Below are positions 1 through 5,639 of a stretch of 9,213 nucleotides of DNA, piece after piece. A model generated the notes under the pieces. It made no database searches. It was given only the letters and a program-made list of their open reading frames with translations, and had not been told where the DNA came from. Both the position numbers and the translations under genes were made by a program. The first letter of the stretch is position 1. Every line of letters begins with the position of its first letter. This stretch comes from JBGPIK01 sp041484845 (GTDB lineage: Bacteria > Desulfobacterota > Binatia > UBA9968): contig JBGPIK010000277.1 in assembly GCA_041484845.1 (NCBI GenBank), forward strand, positions 1 through 9,213, read 5' to 3'.

Positions 1-530
1 AGGACCCAGCGAAACAACTGGGAGTTCGAGCAGCCCATGGAGCGCGCAGCGACGATAAACTTCTTCTCGACGTTGCCAAAGCCCGCCATCGTGTTCAACG
101 CAATGGGAAAAAAGCTGATCGTGATTCCCATCGCGATCTTGGATGGGGGCCCGAGGCCGAAAAAAAGAACATAGAGGGGAAAAAACAGAATCACCGGAAT
201 CGCGTAAATTCCCGAGAACAAGGGGTCGAATACGCGGGTGAGGTATTGCGACCGGCTGAGCCCATAGCCGGTCAAAGTTCCCGTCACCGCGGAAACAGAA
301 AACGCGATCAGAAGCTCGGAAAGGGTCACACTGAGATCGGCGATAAATCGACCCGCTTTGAACTCGCCCATCAGCTCGTGCAAGACCGCAGCGGGCCTCG
401 GCAGCAAGATGCCGCTCACTCCCCATGAAGTGGTAGCCAGGTGCCACAACACGATCAAAGTCGTCAAGAAGCCGAGCTGAACGACGCGGCTGCCGATCCA
501 CTCCCTCGATCGCCTGGGGGGCTCGCCCAT
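1..530 (-). CDS. ABC transporter permease, SsuC/TauC type (partial, C-terminus outside window)
   Basis: Inner-membrane permease of a nitrate/sulfonate/taurine-type importer. It forms the channel and docks with the ATPase encoded just upstream. Reading leftward from the ATG at 530-528 gives 176 complete residues, still open at base 1. A basic N-terminus (PPRRSREW) is followed by hydrophobic segments near residues 17-33, 68-90, 107-126 and 131-148. The cytoplasmic EAA loop starts at about residue 161 (AARSMGCSNSQLFRWV), the motif that contacts the ATPase Q-loop region. Family members are about 250-270 residues, so roughly a third is missing only because the window stops. The start is well fixed: GGAGG lies at 535-539 and the ATG overlaps the ATPase stop codon as TAATG, so the two are translationally coupled. 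The substrate is not readable from this subunit. Confidence 0.9.
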   Translation of the reverse strand, partial: MGEPPRRSREWIGSRVVQLGFLTTLIVLWHLATTSWGVSGILLPRPAAVLHELMGEFKAGRFIADLSVTLSELLIAFSVSAVTGTLTGYGLSRSQYLTRVFDPLFSGIYAIPVILFFPLYVLFFGLGPPSKIAMGITISFFPIALNTMAGFGNVEKKFIVAARSMGCSNSQLFRWV

Positions 531-1348
531 TATACCTCCGATCCGCGCGCCGATGCGGCAAGCGTCTTACGGATTTCGTCGTGCAGCAGCGCGTAGAGCT
601 CGTTGCGCACCCGTGTGAATTTGTCGGAAGTCATGAACTCGGGTTTGCGCGGATGCGCTTCGTCAACTTCGATAATTTGCTTGATCGTGCCCGGACGCGC
701 TGAGAAAACCGCGATGCGGTCGGCAAGAAAGACCGCCTCGCCCAAGCTGTGGGTGACGAACACGATGGTTTTTCCGGTCTGCGCTAGAAGCACCGAGAGA
801 TCTTCGCCAAGAATCATCCGAGTCTGTTCGTCGAGGGCGCCGAACGGCTCGTCCATGAGGAGAATTCCGGTGTCCAGGCTGAGCGCACGCGCCAGCGCCG
901 CGCGCTGCCTCATGCCGCCCGACAGTTGGCCGGGATAGTGGTTGGCAAATTCCGTGAGACCGACAGCTTCAAGCGAAACTCTGGCGCGCTCCTCGCGCTC
1001 GGCTTTCGGCACACCTTGAAACAGCATGCCGAGTTTCACGTTGTCGACGACGGTCGTCCACGGAAACAGCGCATTTTCTTGGAAAACGAAAGCAATCTCA
1101 TGCGGTAATGGCCCGCGCACGGGCGTGTTACCCACCTCGACCGTACCCGTGTTTGGAGCGAGCAACCCGCCGACAATATTGAGCAGCGTGCTCTTGCCAC
1201 AACCGCTCGGTCCGATCAAGCACAAGAGCTCGCCGCGAAAGATATCCAGGCACGTGTCGAAGAGAGCCCGGACATAGTGCTCGTCGCCCTCCGCGCCAAA
1301 CTGGTGGGACACATCTCTGATCCGGATCGTGACTTCATTCGTTGTCAT
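530..1348 (-). CDS. ABC transporter ATPase, SsuB/TauB type
   Basis: Cytoplasmic ATPase that powers the importer whose permease follows immediately. Using the ATG at 1348 (272 residues) the motifs are complete: Walker A GPSGCGKST at 46-54, Q-loop VFQ at 88-90, signature LSGGMRQR at 142-149, Walker B ILLMDEP at 162-168, D-loop ALDEQT at 171-176 and switch His200. The phrase LFPWTTVVDNV after the Q-loop is typical of the nitrate/sulfonate/taurine subfamily. The frame stays open upstream to an ATG at 1477, but that extension is encoded by a palindromic repeat (1418-1450) and does not look like protein. The family normally begins near MTTNEVTIRIRDVSHQF, so 1348 is preferred although no strong ribosome binding site precedes it. 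It shares TAATG with the permease. The 394-base gap upstream separates it from the binding-protein genes. Confidence 0.92.
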   Translation of the reverse strand: MTTNEVTIRIRDVSHQFGAEGDEHYVRALFDTCLDIFRGELLCLIGPSGCGKSTLLNIVGGLLAPNTGTVEVGNTPVRGPLPHEIAFVFQENALFPWTTVVDNVKLGMLFQGVPKAEREERARVSLEAVGLTEFANHYPGQLSGGMRQRAALARALSLDTGILLMDEPFGALDEQTRMILGEDLSVLLAQTGKTIVFVTHSLGEAVFLADRIAVFSARPGTIKQIIEVDEAHPRKPEFMTSDKFTRVRNELYALLHDEIRKTLAASARGSEV

Positions 1349-1417
1349 TTCAATCACTGCGGCTTTGATTCCCAGCACCTTGCTGCGTAAACAGCTATTC
1401 GCAGACCTCTTAGAGTC

Positions 1418-1450
1418 CGTCATTTCCGCATGCTTTAAGCGGGAATCCAG
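1418..1450 (+). repeat. Solo REP-like palindromic unit (family A)
   Basis: The unit runs from CGTCATTTCCGC to GCGGGAATCCAG. Its last 14 bases plus the next base (AAGCGGGAATCCAGG, 1437-1451) recur exactly at 4062-4076, where the same unit occurs in an inverted pair. Family members of this kind are widespread intergenic repeats. Their spurious translations (PAQAGIQ, LDSRLRG) are commonly seen in databases. Here it lies just upstream of the ATPase and contaminates that frame's apparent N-terminus. Confidence 0.75.
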
Positions 1451-1527
1451 GCGAGACCGGAGCTGGACCCCGATCAAAACATTCGGGGGTGACGTCTTTG
1501 AGATAATTTCTCATGGCTATGTTCTGA

Positions 1528-1552
1528 TACCCCGTTAGCTTGCTGCGGGGTA
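1528..1552. repeat. Hairpin repeat, TACCCCG...CGGGGTA
   Basis: Seven paired bases (1528-1534 with 1546-1552) enclose an 11-base loop that itself contains AGC-TT-GCT. The shape resembles the CCCCGCAGC-TT-GCTGCGGGG type of bacterial intergenic palindrome, with the left arm decayed. There is no T-run on either side, so it is not a standard intrinsic terminator. Confidence 0.5.
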
Positions 1553-1580
1553 GTTCAATTTCATCAGACCGTCGACAATG

Positions 1581-1613
1581 CGTGCTCGTCGATCGTGATC
1601 GTCCACGAACACG
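1581..1613. repeat. Imperfect 33-base palindrome
   Basis: The arms read CGTGCTCGTCGA and, as reverse complement of the other side, CGTGTTCGTGGA, differing at two positions. The centre is GATCGTGATC-like. It could be a decayed mobile repeat or a binding site. Its location in a repeat-filled gap favours the former. Confidence 0.4.
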
Positions 1614-1742
1614 ACAGCATAGGCCGCGGTCAGAAGCGAGCAGCCCGAGGCCCGAGCGAGGAGCCAACCGGAGCGTACGTGTTTGGTACGTGAGGATTGG
1701 CGACGACCGAGAACGCGGGGATGCGACGCTTATCACCGCGGA

Positions 1743-2732
1743 CTATTTCTTGGGAAGAAAGGCCTCCGTATAAAGCTTCGTCATGTCGGGCTCTTTGTCG
1801 AGTACCTTGAGCTCCACGTACGAGCGGCTGAGCACCGCCAGCGCCTTGGCATCGAACTTCCCGTCATCCGAGAACATCGGCATCAGCTCGTCGTAAACCC
1901 GGCCGGAGATCTCAGCGTCGGTTTCCATGATATCCTTGGCAATGTCGACGGTGTTGGCTTTGTTCTTGCGCATGAAGCCAATGGTTTCAAACCAGCCTTT
2001 CAAGAACGCACGGATCACGTCCGGGCGGCTTCCGATGGCTTTGTTGGTGGCGAAAATTACGTGAATGTGGAAGTCTCTGACGAGATCGCCGAAGCGGAAC
2101 AGGATCTTTCCTGCGCCGTTCTTTTCCATCTCGTAGGCTGTCGCCACATCGGTCACCATGCCGTCTATCTGTTTCGTTTTTAGCGCCGCCAACATCGACT
2201 TGAACGTTCCTACGGGTGTGACCGCGATCCCGCCGGGACCCCATCCCTGCTGTCTGGACAGCTCGTCGGCCACCCAATAGGTCAGTGAGCCCACTGTGGA
2301 GACGCCGACTTTTTTTCCTTTGAGATCGGCCACCGACTTGACCGAGCCGTCCGCCCTCACCGCCAGGGTCAAAAGGAGCGGGCGCCCGGCCATCGCCGCG
2401 ATCGCCTTGATCGGTGCCCCTTTGACGATGAACGCCATCGCCGGACCGGAGCCGATGCCGATATCGATGCTGTCTGCTGCCATCGCCTGCTGCATCTTGG
2501 CGTCACCAGCGAATGCTGAAGACTCGATCTCGAGGCCGTTTTTTTTGAAAATGCCATTTTTCATGCCAACGTCGAGCGGCACGAAAGAGAACGCCTGCGG
2601 CACCGACTTGGCGACACGGAGTGTCTCGGCGGACATCGCAGCCGGCGCAAAGAACATCTCGCTCGCGAATACCGAAATTACCACAATCATGCGGGGATAT
2701 AATAAATTGAGAAGCAATGCCTTGCGCGCCAT
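1743..2732 (-). CDS. ABC transporter substrate-binding protein, NMT1/THI5-like (second of two)
   Basis: Periplasmic solute-binding protein that captures the ligand and delivers it to the permease. It has 329 residues, the normal size for the SsuA/TauA/THI5-like group. A signal peptide spans about residues 1-35, with an AMSA-ET type cleavage site. The fold begins at LRVAKSVPQAFSFVPLDVG, with the family pattern of a transport-prone small-molecule site: GIFKKNGLEIE (60-70), QQAMAADSIDIGIGSGPA (81-98) and DLKGKKVGVSTVGSL (136-150). The start is fixed by AAGGAGG at 2737-2743, five bases before the ATG. It is only distantly similar to the binding protein upstream, so this is not a fresh tandem duplication. 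The two may widen the ligand range of one transporter. The natural ligand is unknown. Confidence 0.9.
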   Translation of the reverse strand: MARKALLLNLLYPRMIVVISVFASEMFFAPAAMSAETLRVAKSVPQAFSFVPLDVGMKNGIFKKNGLEIESSAFAGDAKMQQAMAADSIDIGIGSGPAMAFIVKGAPIKAIAAMAGRPLLLTLAVRADGSVKSVADLKGKKVGVSTVGSLTYWVADELSRQQGWGPGGIAVTPVGTFKSMLAALKTKQIDGMVTDVATAYEMEKNGAGKILFRFGDLVRDFHIHVIFATNKAIGSRPDVIRAFLKGWFETIGFMRKNKANTVDIAKDIMETDAEISGRVYDELMPMFSDDGKFDAKALAVLSRSYVELKVLDKEPDMTKLYTEAFLPKK

Positions 2733-2736
2733 GAAA

Positions 2737-2743
2737 CCTCCTT
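2737..2743 (-). promoter_or_regulatory. Strong ribosome binding site of the second binding protein
   Basis: AAGGAGG read on the minus strand, with TTTC and one more base before the ATG at 2732. It is the best Shine-Dalgarno match in the cluster, fitting a protein needed in excess over the membrane subunits. Confidence 0.8.
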
Positions 2744-2854
2744 AAGAAGCAAAAGTCTCTCTTAGCAGCAGCCTGTCAATCAGAAAAATAATGGGACCAA
2801 CCCCACCTCTTTCCTCCTGGAAGAGACTGTGTCGAATCAAGAAAATCGCATAGG

Positions 2855-2936
2855 TGTCATTCTGAGCGTAGCGAAGAATCTAAAGTTTCCGCTACTCACC
2901 AGGGCGAGATCCTTCGGCTAACGCCTCAGGATGACA
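2855..2936. repeat. Long inverted repeat (family B), two ~28-base arms
   Basis: The left arm (2855-2881) starts TGTCATTCTGAGCG and ends GAAGAATCT. The right arm (2907-2936), read in reverse complement, starts TGTCATCCTGAGGCG and ends GAAGGATCT. They are near-identical with small insertions and are separated by about 25 bases. A second, outer pair, AGACTGTGT (2824-2832) and ACACAGTCT (2942-2950), frames the element. This kind of TGTCATTCTGAGC...GGATGACA element is a familiar multi-copy intergenic repeat in uncultured bacteria. It lies between the stop of the first binding protein and the start of the second, so in mRNA it would form a long 3' hairpin. Confidence 0.8.
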
Positions 2937-2964
2937 TTGCAACACAGTCTTGGAAAAAATCGCG

Positions 2965-3957
2965 CTAGTTGCCATACAGTTTTTTCACAAAACCTTCCCT
3001 TTCGATCTCGTCGATTAAGCTCATATCGATGAAATCGGCCGGATCTTTGTTCGCTGCGTCGATTGACGCTAAGATATTTTTGATTCCCTCCAGTTCCGTG
3101 CGCGGCGTCCTCGGTAATCGTTTAGAAAAAAACTCATAAGTCCCCTCGACGGCCTCGGGGTCTGAAATCTGGAGATGCCTTTTGAGGATTTTCAGGCTCC
3201 CTTCCTTATTCGTCTTGACGTAGTGCATCGCCTCGATTTGCCCCTTAATGAAGCCCTTTACCGCCGCCCGGTTCTGTTGCAGATAGGAGCGGGTAACGAT
3301 GTTTGACGTGTTGGTGTAGAAACCGAAATCGCCCATATCGGCCAGAACGTTCATACCGAGCTTGCGCGCCTGAAAGATTTCCGGATAAGACTGCACGGTC
3401 GCGTCGACCTTTTTGCCGATCAGCGCCGCCATGCGCGCCGTCGTTCCGCCGGTCTGCAGCATGGTGATATCTTTAGGATCCATTTTCCACGCTTTGACGG
3501 CCATCAGCACAGCGGCGTCGTTGGAACCGCCGAAGCGATTGATGCCAATGGTCTTGCCGCGCAGCTGCTGCGGCTCCTTGATCTCGGGGCGCGCGATGAG
3601 CAGGATCGGCAACTTGTTTTCCAGGGTCGCGACGATCACTACCGGCGCGCCGCGGACGGCGCCCAGCAGCGCCGAAGAGGCTGCCGTTTGAGTAAGCTGA
3701 AGGCTGCCGCCGAGCAATGCCTGAATGTTCGGCGAACCCGCCTGGATCAGAATGATTTCAAGATCGACGCCATACTTTTTGCTGAACCCTAGTTCCTTAT
3801 TGACCCACAGGGGAAGCTGGTATCCGGCGGTGCCGCCGTAGCTCACCAGAAAGCGGGTTGACTCGGCGGCTGAGCCGACGCGCGCCCCACTTGCGACCGT
3901 TGCGGAAAAAACAATGAGGCCAAGGACAACACGATGCCATCTTCTGGTCACGTTCAC
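2965..3957 (-). CDS. ABC transporter substrate-binding protein, NMT1/THI5-like (first of two)
   Basis: Periplasmic solute-binding protein of the nitrate/sulfonate/taurine/THI5-like group. I start it at the GTG at 3957, giving 330 residues, because GGGAGGTG at 3964-3971 sits about 8 bases upstream. An in-frame ATG at 4020 would add 21 residues in front of the signal peptide and lacks such a site. From the GTG, the N-terminus NVTRRWHRVVLGLIVFSAT is a signal peptide, with cleavage near residues 30-31 (GSA-A). The domain follows: SYGGTAGYQLPLWVNKELGF (39-58), SPNIQALLGGSLQLTQ (75-90) and LRGKTIGINRFGGSND (132-147). It is second in the cluster, after the amidohydrolase. The 230-base upstream gap and the 232-base downstream gap both contain palindromic repeats. 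The ligand is not readable. Confidence 0.9.
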   Translation of the reverse strand: MNVTRRWHRVVLGLIVFSATVASGARVGSAAESTRFLVSYGGTAGYQLPLWVNKELGFSKKYGVDLEIILIQAGSPNIQALLGGSLQLTQTAASSALLGAVRGAPVVIVATLENKLPILLIARPEIKEPQQLRGKTIGINRFGGSNDAAVLMAVKAWKMDPKDITMLQTGGTTARMAALIGKKVDATVQSYPEIFQARKLGMNVLADMGDFGFYTNTSNIVTRSYLQQNRAAVKGFIKGQIEAMHYVKTNKEGSLKILKRHLQISDPEAVEGTYEFFSKRLPRTPRTELEGIKNILASIDAANKDPADFIDMSLIDEIEREGFVKKLYGN

Positions 3958-3963
3958 AGGTTT

Positions 3964-3971
3964 CACCTCCC
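3964..3971 (-). promoter_or_regulatory. Ribosome binding site that selects the GTG start of the first binding protein
   Basis: GGGAGGTG read on the minus strand is followed by AAACCT and then GTG at 3957-3955. The spacing suits this GTG and not the ATG at 4020, so it decides the start. A second in-frame GTG at 3951 is possible but is farther than usual. Confidence 0.75.
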
Positions 3972-4047
3972 GTAAAATCAACTGAACACCCTTCGGCTCG
4001 AAACCGGGGAGCCCTGACACCGTTGAGTAGGAGTCGACTTCCCCTTC

Positions 4048-4136
4048 CGTCTTTCCCGCGCAAGCGGGAATCCAGGTTTTGAGTATTTACCCCTCCGCCC
4101 CACACACACTGGATGCCCGCCTGCGCGGGCATGACG
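4048..4136. repeat. REPIN-like inverted pair of REP units (family A)
   Basis: Two 28-base arms, 4048-4075 and 4109-4136, are inverted copies of one another with 24 of 28 positions matching. Each arm is itself a hairpin: CCCGC-GCAA-GCGGG in the left and GCCCGC-CTGC-GCGGGC in the right. The arms enclose 33 bases. The left arm shares a 15-base exact match with the solo copy at 1437-1451. Paired, inverted REP units of about 90 bases are the architecture called REPIN, mobilised in other bacteria by a RAYT transposase. No such gene is in this window. The element lies between the amidohydrolase and the first binding protein and creates several false open frames. Confidence 0.8.
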
Positions 4137-4186
4137 GGGCTTTCTGTGCGCCTGAAGCAGAGGAATTTCAACCATAGCCGAGAGAG

Positions 4187-5143
4187 TCATCGAGGTCGGG
4201 CACCCAATTCACCCGCCGCCTGAGCAAAGCGCGGAAATAGCCGCAGCGCATTTTTCTCTTCGATCGCCGATCGAGCGGCGTCGTCGAACCCATCGTATGT
4301 TTCCCAATGATGCACTTCCTCCTGCAGCCGCTCGCCGTAAACAAAGGGTAAGTCCGAGCCCCAGAGTACGTGCGCTGGTTCGACCAGTTCTTGCAGACAA
4401 CGCAGGGCATAGGCCGCGGTGGTGCTGGCCGTTTCGTAATACAACGATTGGAGTTCAGGAATCACGCCGGTCACGCCTTGGGCGCCCCGATGTCCCTCGA
4501 GTGTTGCAATCCTCTGGGCGAGAAACGGCACGGCGCCGCCGCCGTGAGCAACGATAAAGCGGATATCGGGGCAGCGCTTTACCGTGCCGGTAAAGACAAG
4601 ATTGACAATAGCACGCGTGGTGTCAAACACGTACTCGACAACAAAAGGCGGCGCGCGCAAGTGCGTCTGTGCGGGCGCCTCGCAGTGGGTCGGATGAATA
4701 AAAACGATTGCTTTGCGCCGGTCGAGCTCGTCGAAAACCGGATCGAACAAAGGGTCGCCCAAGTACCGGTCGCTCACGCTGGAAAAAAGGCCAACACCGT
4801 CAAGGTGCAAAATGTCGAGTGCATAGGTTAATTCTTCCAGCGCACCGTCAACGTCCGGCAGAGGAAGGAGAGCGAAGGCGCCAAATCGTGCGGGGTGCTC
4901 CAGCAACATTCTCGCTTGGAACTCGTTGCAGATCCGGGCCACTTCACGCAGTCGATGCATATTTTTCAGAATCACGCGCGGCGTCAGTGAAGTGATGGCG
5001 GTTCGAATATGCCAATGATCCATGGAACGAAGTTGCGCCTCGGCATCCGGAAGTTTGATTGGCATGGAATCATCCGCATACTGCGGTGGCACCACGTGGT
5101 GGTGCACGTCAATGCGCCAATTTCCAGGTCTATTCTGCCTCAT
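4187..5143 (-). CDS. Amidohydrolase_2 family metal-dependent hydrolase/decarboxylase (ACMSD-like)
   Basis: Cytoplasmic TIM-barrel enzyme of 318 residues, a usual length for the family. It lacks a signal peptide. The metal-site residues are present: H14 and H16 in DVHHHVVPP, H150 in VFIHPTH, H200 in VAHGGGAVPFLAQRI and D264 in LWGSDLPF. AHGGG followed by P and a RI segment is characteristic of the ACMSD / resorcylate-type decarboxylase branch, whose members use a divalent metal to remove carboxyl groups from aromatic or muconate-like acids. True hydrolases share this fold, so decarboxylation is inference. The ATG at 5143 has GGGAGAG at 5147-5153. As the first gene of the cluster it may process whatever the following binding proteins and transporter import. 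Confidence 0.9.
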   Translation of the reverse strand: MRQNRPGNWRIDVHHHVVPPQYADDSMPIKLPDAEAQLRSMDHWHIRTAITSLTPRVILKNMHRLREVARICNEFQARMLLEHPARFGAFALLPLPDVDGALEELTYALDILHLDGVGLFSSVSDRYLGDPLFDPVFDELDRRKAIVFIHPTHCEAPAQTHLRAPPFVVEYVFDTTRAIVNLVFTGTVKRCPDIRFIVAHGGGAVPFLAQRIATLEGHRGAQGVTGVIPELQSLYYETASTTAAYALRCLQELVEPAHVLWGSDLPFVYGERLQEEVHHWETYDGFDDAARSAIEEKNALRLFPRFAQAAGELGARPR

Positions 5144-5237
5144 ACGCTCTCCCGCTCCGTGTCCACCGTGCCCAAATCACATCGATATCTAATGGCACGC
5201 CTCGTGAGCGCCAACGCTAATTGATAAGGTGCTGTTC

Positions 5238-5243
5238 TGTCAA
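5238..5243 (-). promoter_or_regulatory. Possible -35 box for the transporter cluster
   Basis: TTGACA read leftward, mirroring the plus-strand TTGACA 16 bases away. At the expected distance the -10 sequence is poor (TTAGCG at 17 bases, CAATTA at 14), so activation by a regulator would be required if it is used. The 5' leader to the amidohydrolase would be about 60-70 bases. Confidence 0.3.
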
Positions 5244-5259
5244 CTCAAAGTCATCCTGC

Positions 5260-5290
5260 TTGACAGGTGGATCATTCACCGGTCTATAGT
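5260..5290 (+). promoter_or_regulatory. Candidate sigma70 promoter reading toward the orphan binding protein
   Basis: TTGACA at 5260-5265 is a perfect -35 box and TATAGT at 5285-5290 is a good -10 box. The spacer is 19 bases, slightly long. GGTG-N7-CACC lies inside the spacer and could be an operator. Transcription from here would leave a leader of about 340 bases before the ATG at 5636. Confidence 0.45.
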
Positions 5291-5349
5291 CCAGCGTGAC
5301 CAAGAACCATCGCTCTTGATTCCACTAACGGGTATCGAGAGATCTCTTT

Positions 5350-5376
5350 CCAGATATTCGTCTGGCGGCAGCCAGA
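5350..5376 (+). promoter_or_regulatory. Overlapping alternative hairpins in the leader
   Basis: CCAGA (5350-5354) can pair with TCTGG (5361-5365). The same TCTGG, extended to TCTGGC (5361-5366), can instead pair with GCCAGA (5371-5376) around a GGCA loop. The two structures exclude each other. No T-run follows, so this is not a classical attenuator. Confidence 0.25.
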
Positions 5377-5573
5377 GAAACCAGCGACCGCGACCAGAAA
5401 GAGCGAATTAATAGATACTTAAATATTAACCTCGGTGTGGCCGGTCGCTAATGCGAAAACTTTCGCGAATGGGAAATGAACCTATGGCGATGTCTTCAAC
5501 CGTGACGATAGGTGCTCAGCCAGAACGATAGCGAAAGCGCTCCGGTACAGAGTTCAACGAGGCAGAAGCAACA

Positions 5574-5639
5574 ATGCTCCGCCCAAGGTGGATCAGCCTG
5601 TGGCTGAAACAGGAATATGTAAATGGAGAAAAACCATGA
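5574..5639 (+). CDS. Possible 21-residue leader ORF overlapping the binding-protein start
   Basis: An ATG at 5574 opens 21 codons, beginning MLRPRWISLW and ending NGEKP. The TGA stop overlaps the next ATG as ATGA at 5636-5639. A weak GAGG lies at 5559-5562, eleven bases upstream. The same frame continues upstream to an ATG at 5469 but is broken by a TAG at 5529. It could be a coupled leader peptide, the tail of a decayed gene, or chance. I do not recognise the sequence. Confidence 0.2.
   Translation: MLRPRWISLWLKQEYVNGEKP

Larger units (their letters stand above)
1349..1742. other. Non-coding gap of 394 bases filled with palindromic repeats
   Basis: No convincing gene lies between the second binding protein and the ATPase. 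Open frames on both strands (for example 1410-1736 minus) are arginine- and serine-rich and run through repeats, so I treat them as chance. The gap holds a solo REP-like unit (1418-1450), a hairpin of the CCCCG...CGGGG type (1528-1552) and a 33-base imperfect palindrome (1581-1613). It also has a short direct repeat, GTACGTG at 1675-1681 and 1686-1692. The region is unusually long for a spacer inside an ABC operon, which suggests repeated insertion of small elements. No clear terminator or internal promoter was identified. Confidence 0.6.
5144..5635. other. Divergent non-coding region of 492 bases with promoters and hairpins
   Basis: This region separates the minus-strand transporter cluster from the plus-strand binding protein. 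I find no recognisable gene. The open frame at 5229-5411 has no ribosome binding site and no family signature. Visible contents are facing-away TTGACA boxes (5238-5243 and 5260-5265), a 10-base palindrome AGAGATCTCT (5338-5347), overlapping hairpins at 5350-5376, an AT-rich patch (about 5405-5430), and GCGAAA-AC-TTTCGC at 5453-5466 merging into TTCGCGAA (5462-5469). There is also a possible short leader ORF at 5574-5639. Confidence 0.6.

Noticed and set aside
1410..1736. 108-codon minus-strand frame in the gap before the ATPase
   Set aside because: It runs through three palindromic repeats, is Arg/Ser-rich, has no ribosome binding site and ends with the family A repeat translation.
1683..2745. 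Long plus-strand frames at 1683-2183 and 2296-2745
   Set aside because: Antisense shadows of the well-supported binding-protein gene on the minus strand, produced by GC-rich codon usage.
2855..2936. Intrinsic terminator of the first binding-protein gene
   Set aside because: The arms are too long and imperfect, no U-tract follows on the minus strand, and the element matches a mobile intergenic repeat style.
1418..4136. CRISPR array or insertion sequence ends
   Set aside because: The repeats are few, irregularly spaced and palindromic. There are no uniform spacers, no cas genes, and no transposase in the window.
3797..4190. Minus-strand frames containing PAQAGIQ, LDSRLRG and RHARAGGHP
   Set aside because: These are typical false translations of the family A REP unit at 4048-4136. 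They also overlap the real binding-protein gene.
4297..4995. Plus-strand frames over the amidohydrolase
   Set aside because: Antisense shadows. The minus-strand enzyme has all metal-site motifs in order.
5144..5260. TPP (THI-element) riboswitch, considered because the binding proteins are THI5-like
   Set aside because: I found no CTGAGA/ACCTGA-type conserved core upstream of the cluster or of either binding protein.
5229..5411. 60-codon plus-strand frame in the divergent region
   Set aside because: No ribosome binding site or family signature. It overlaps the promoter candidate and hairpins.
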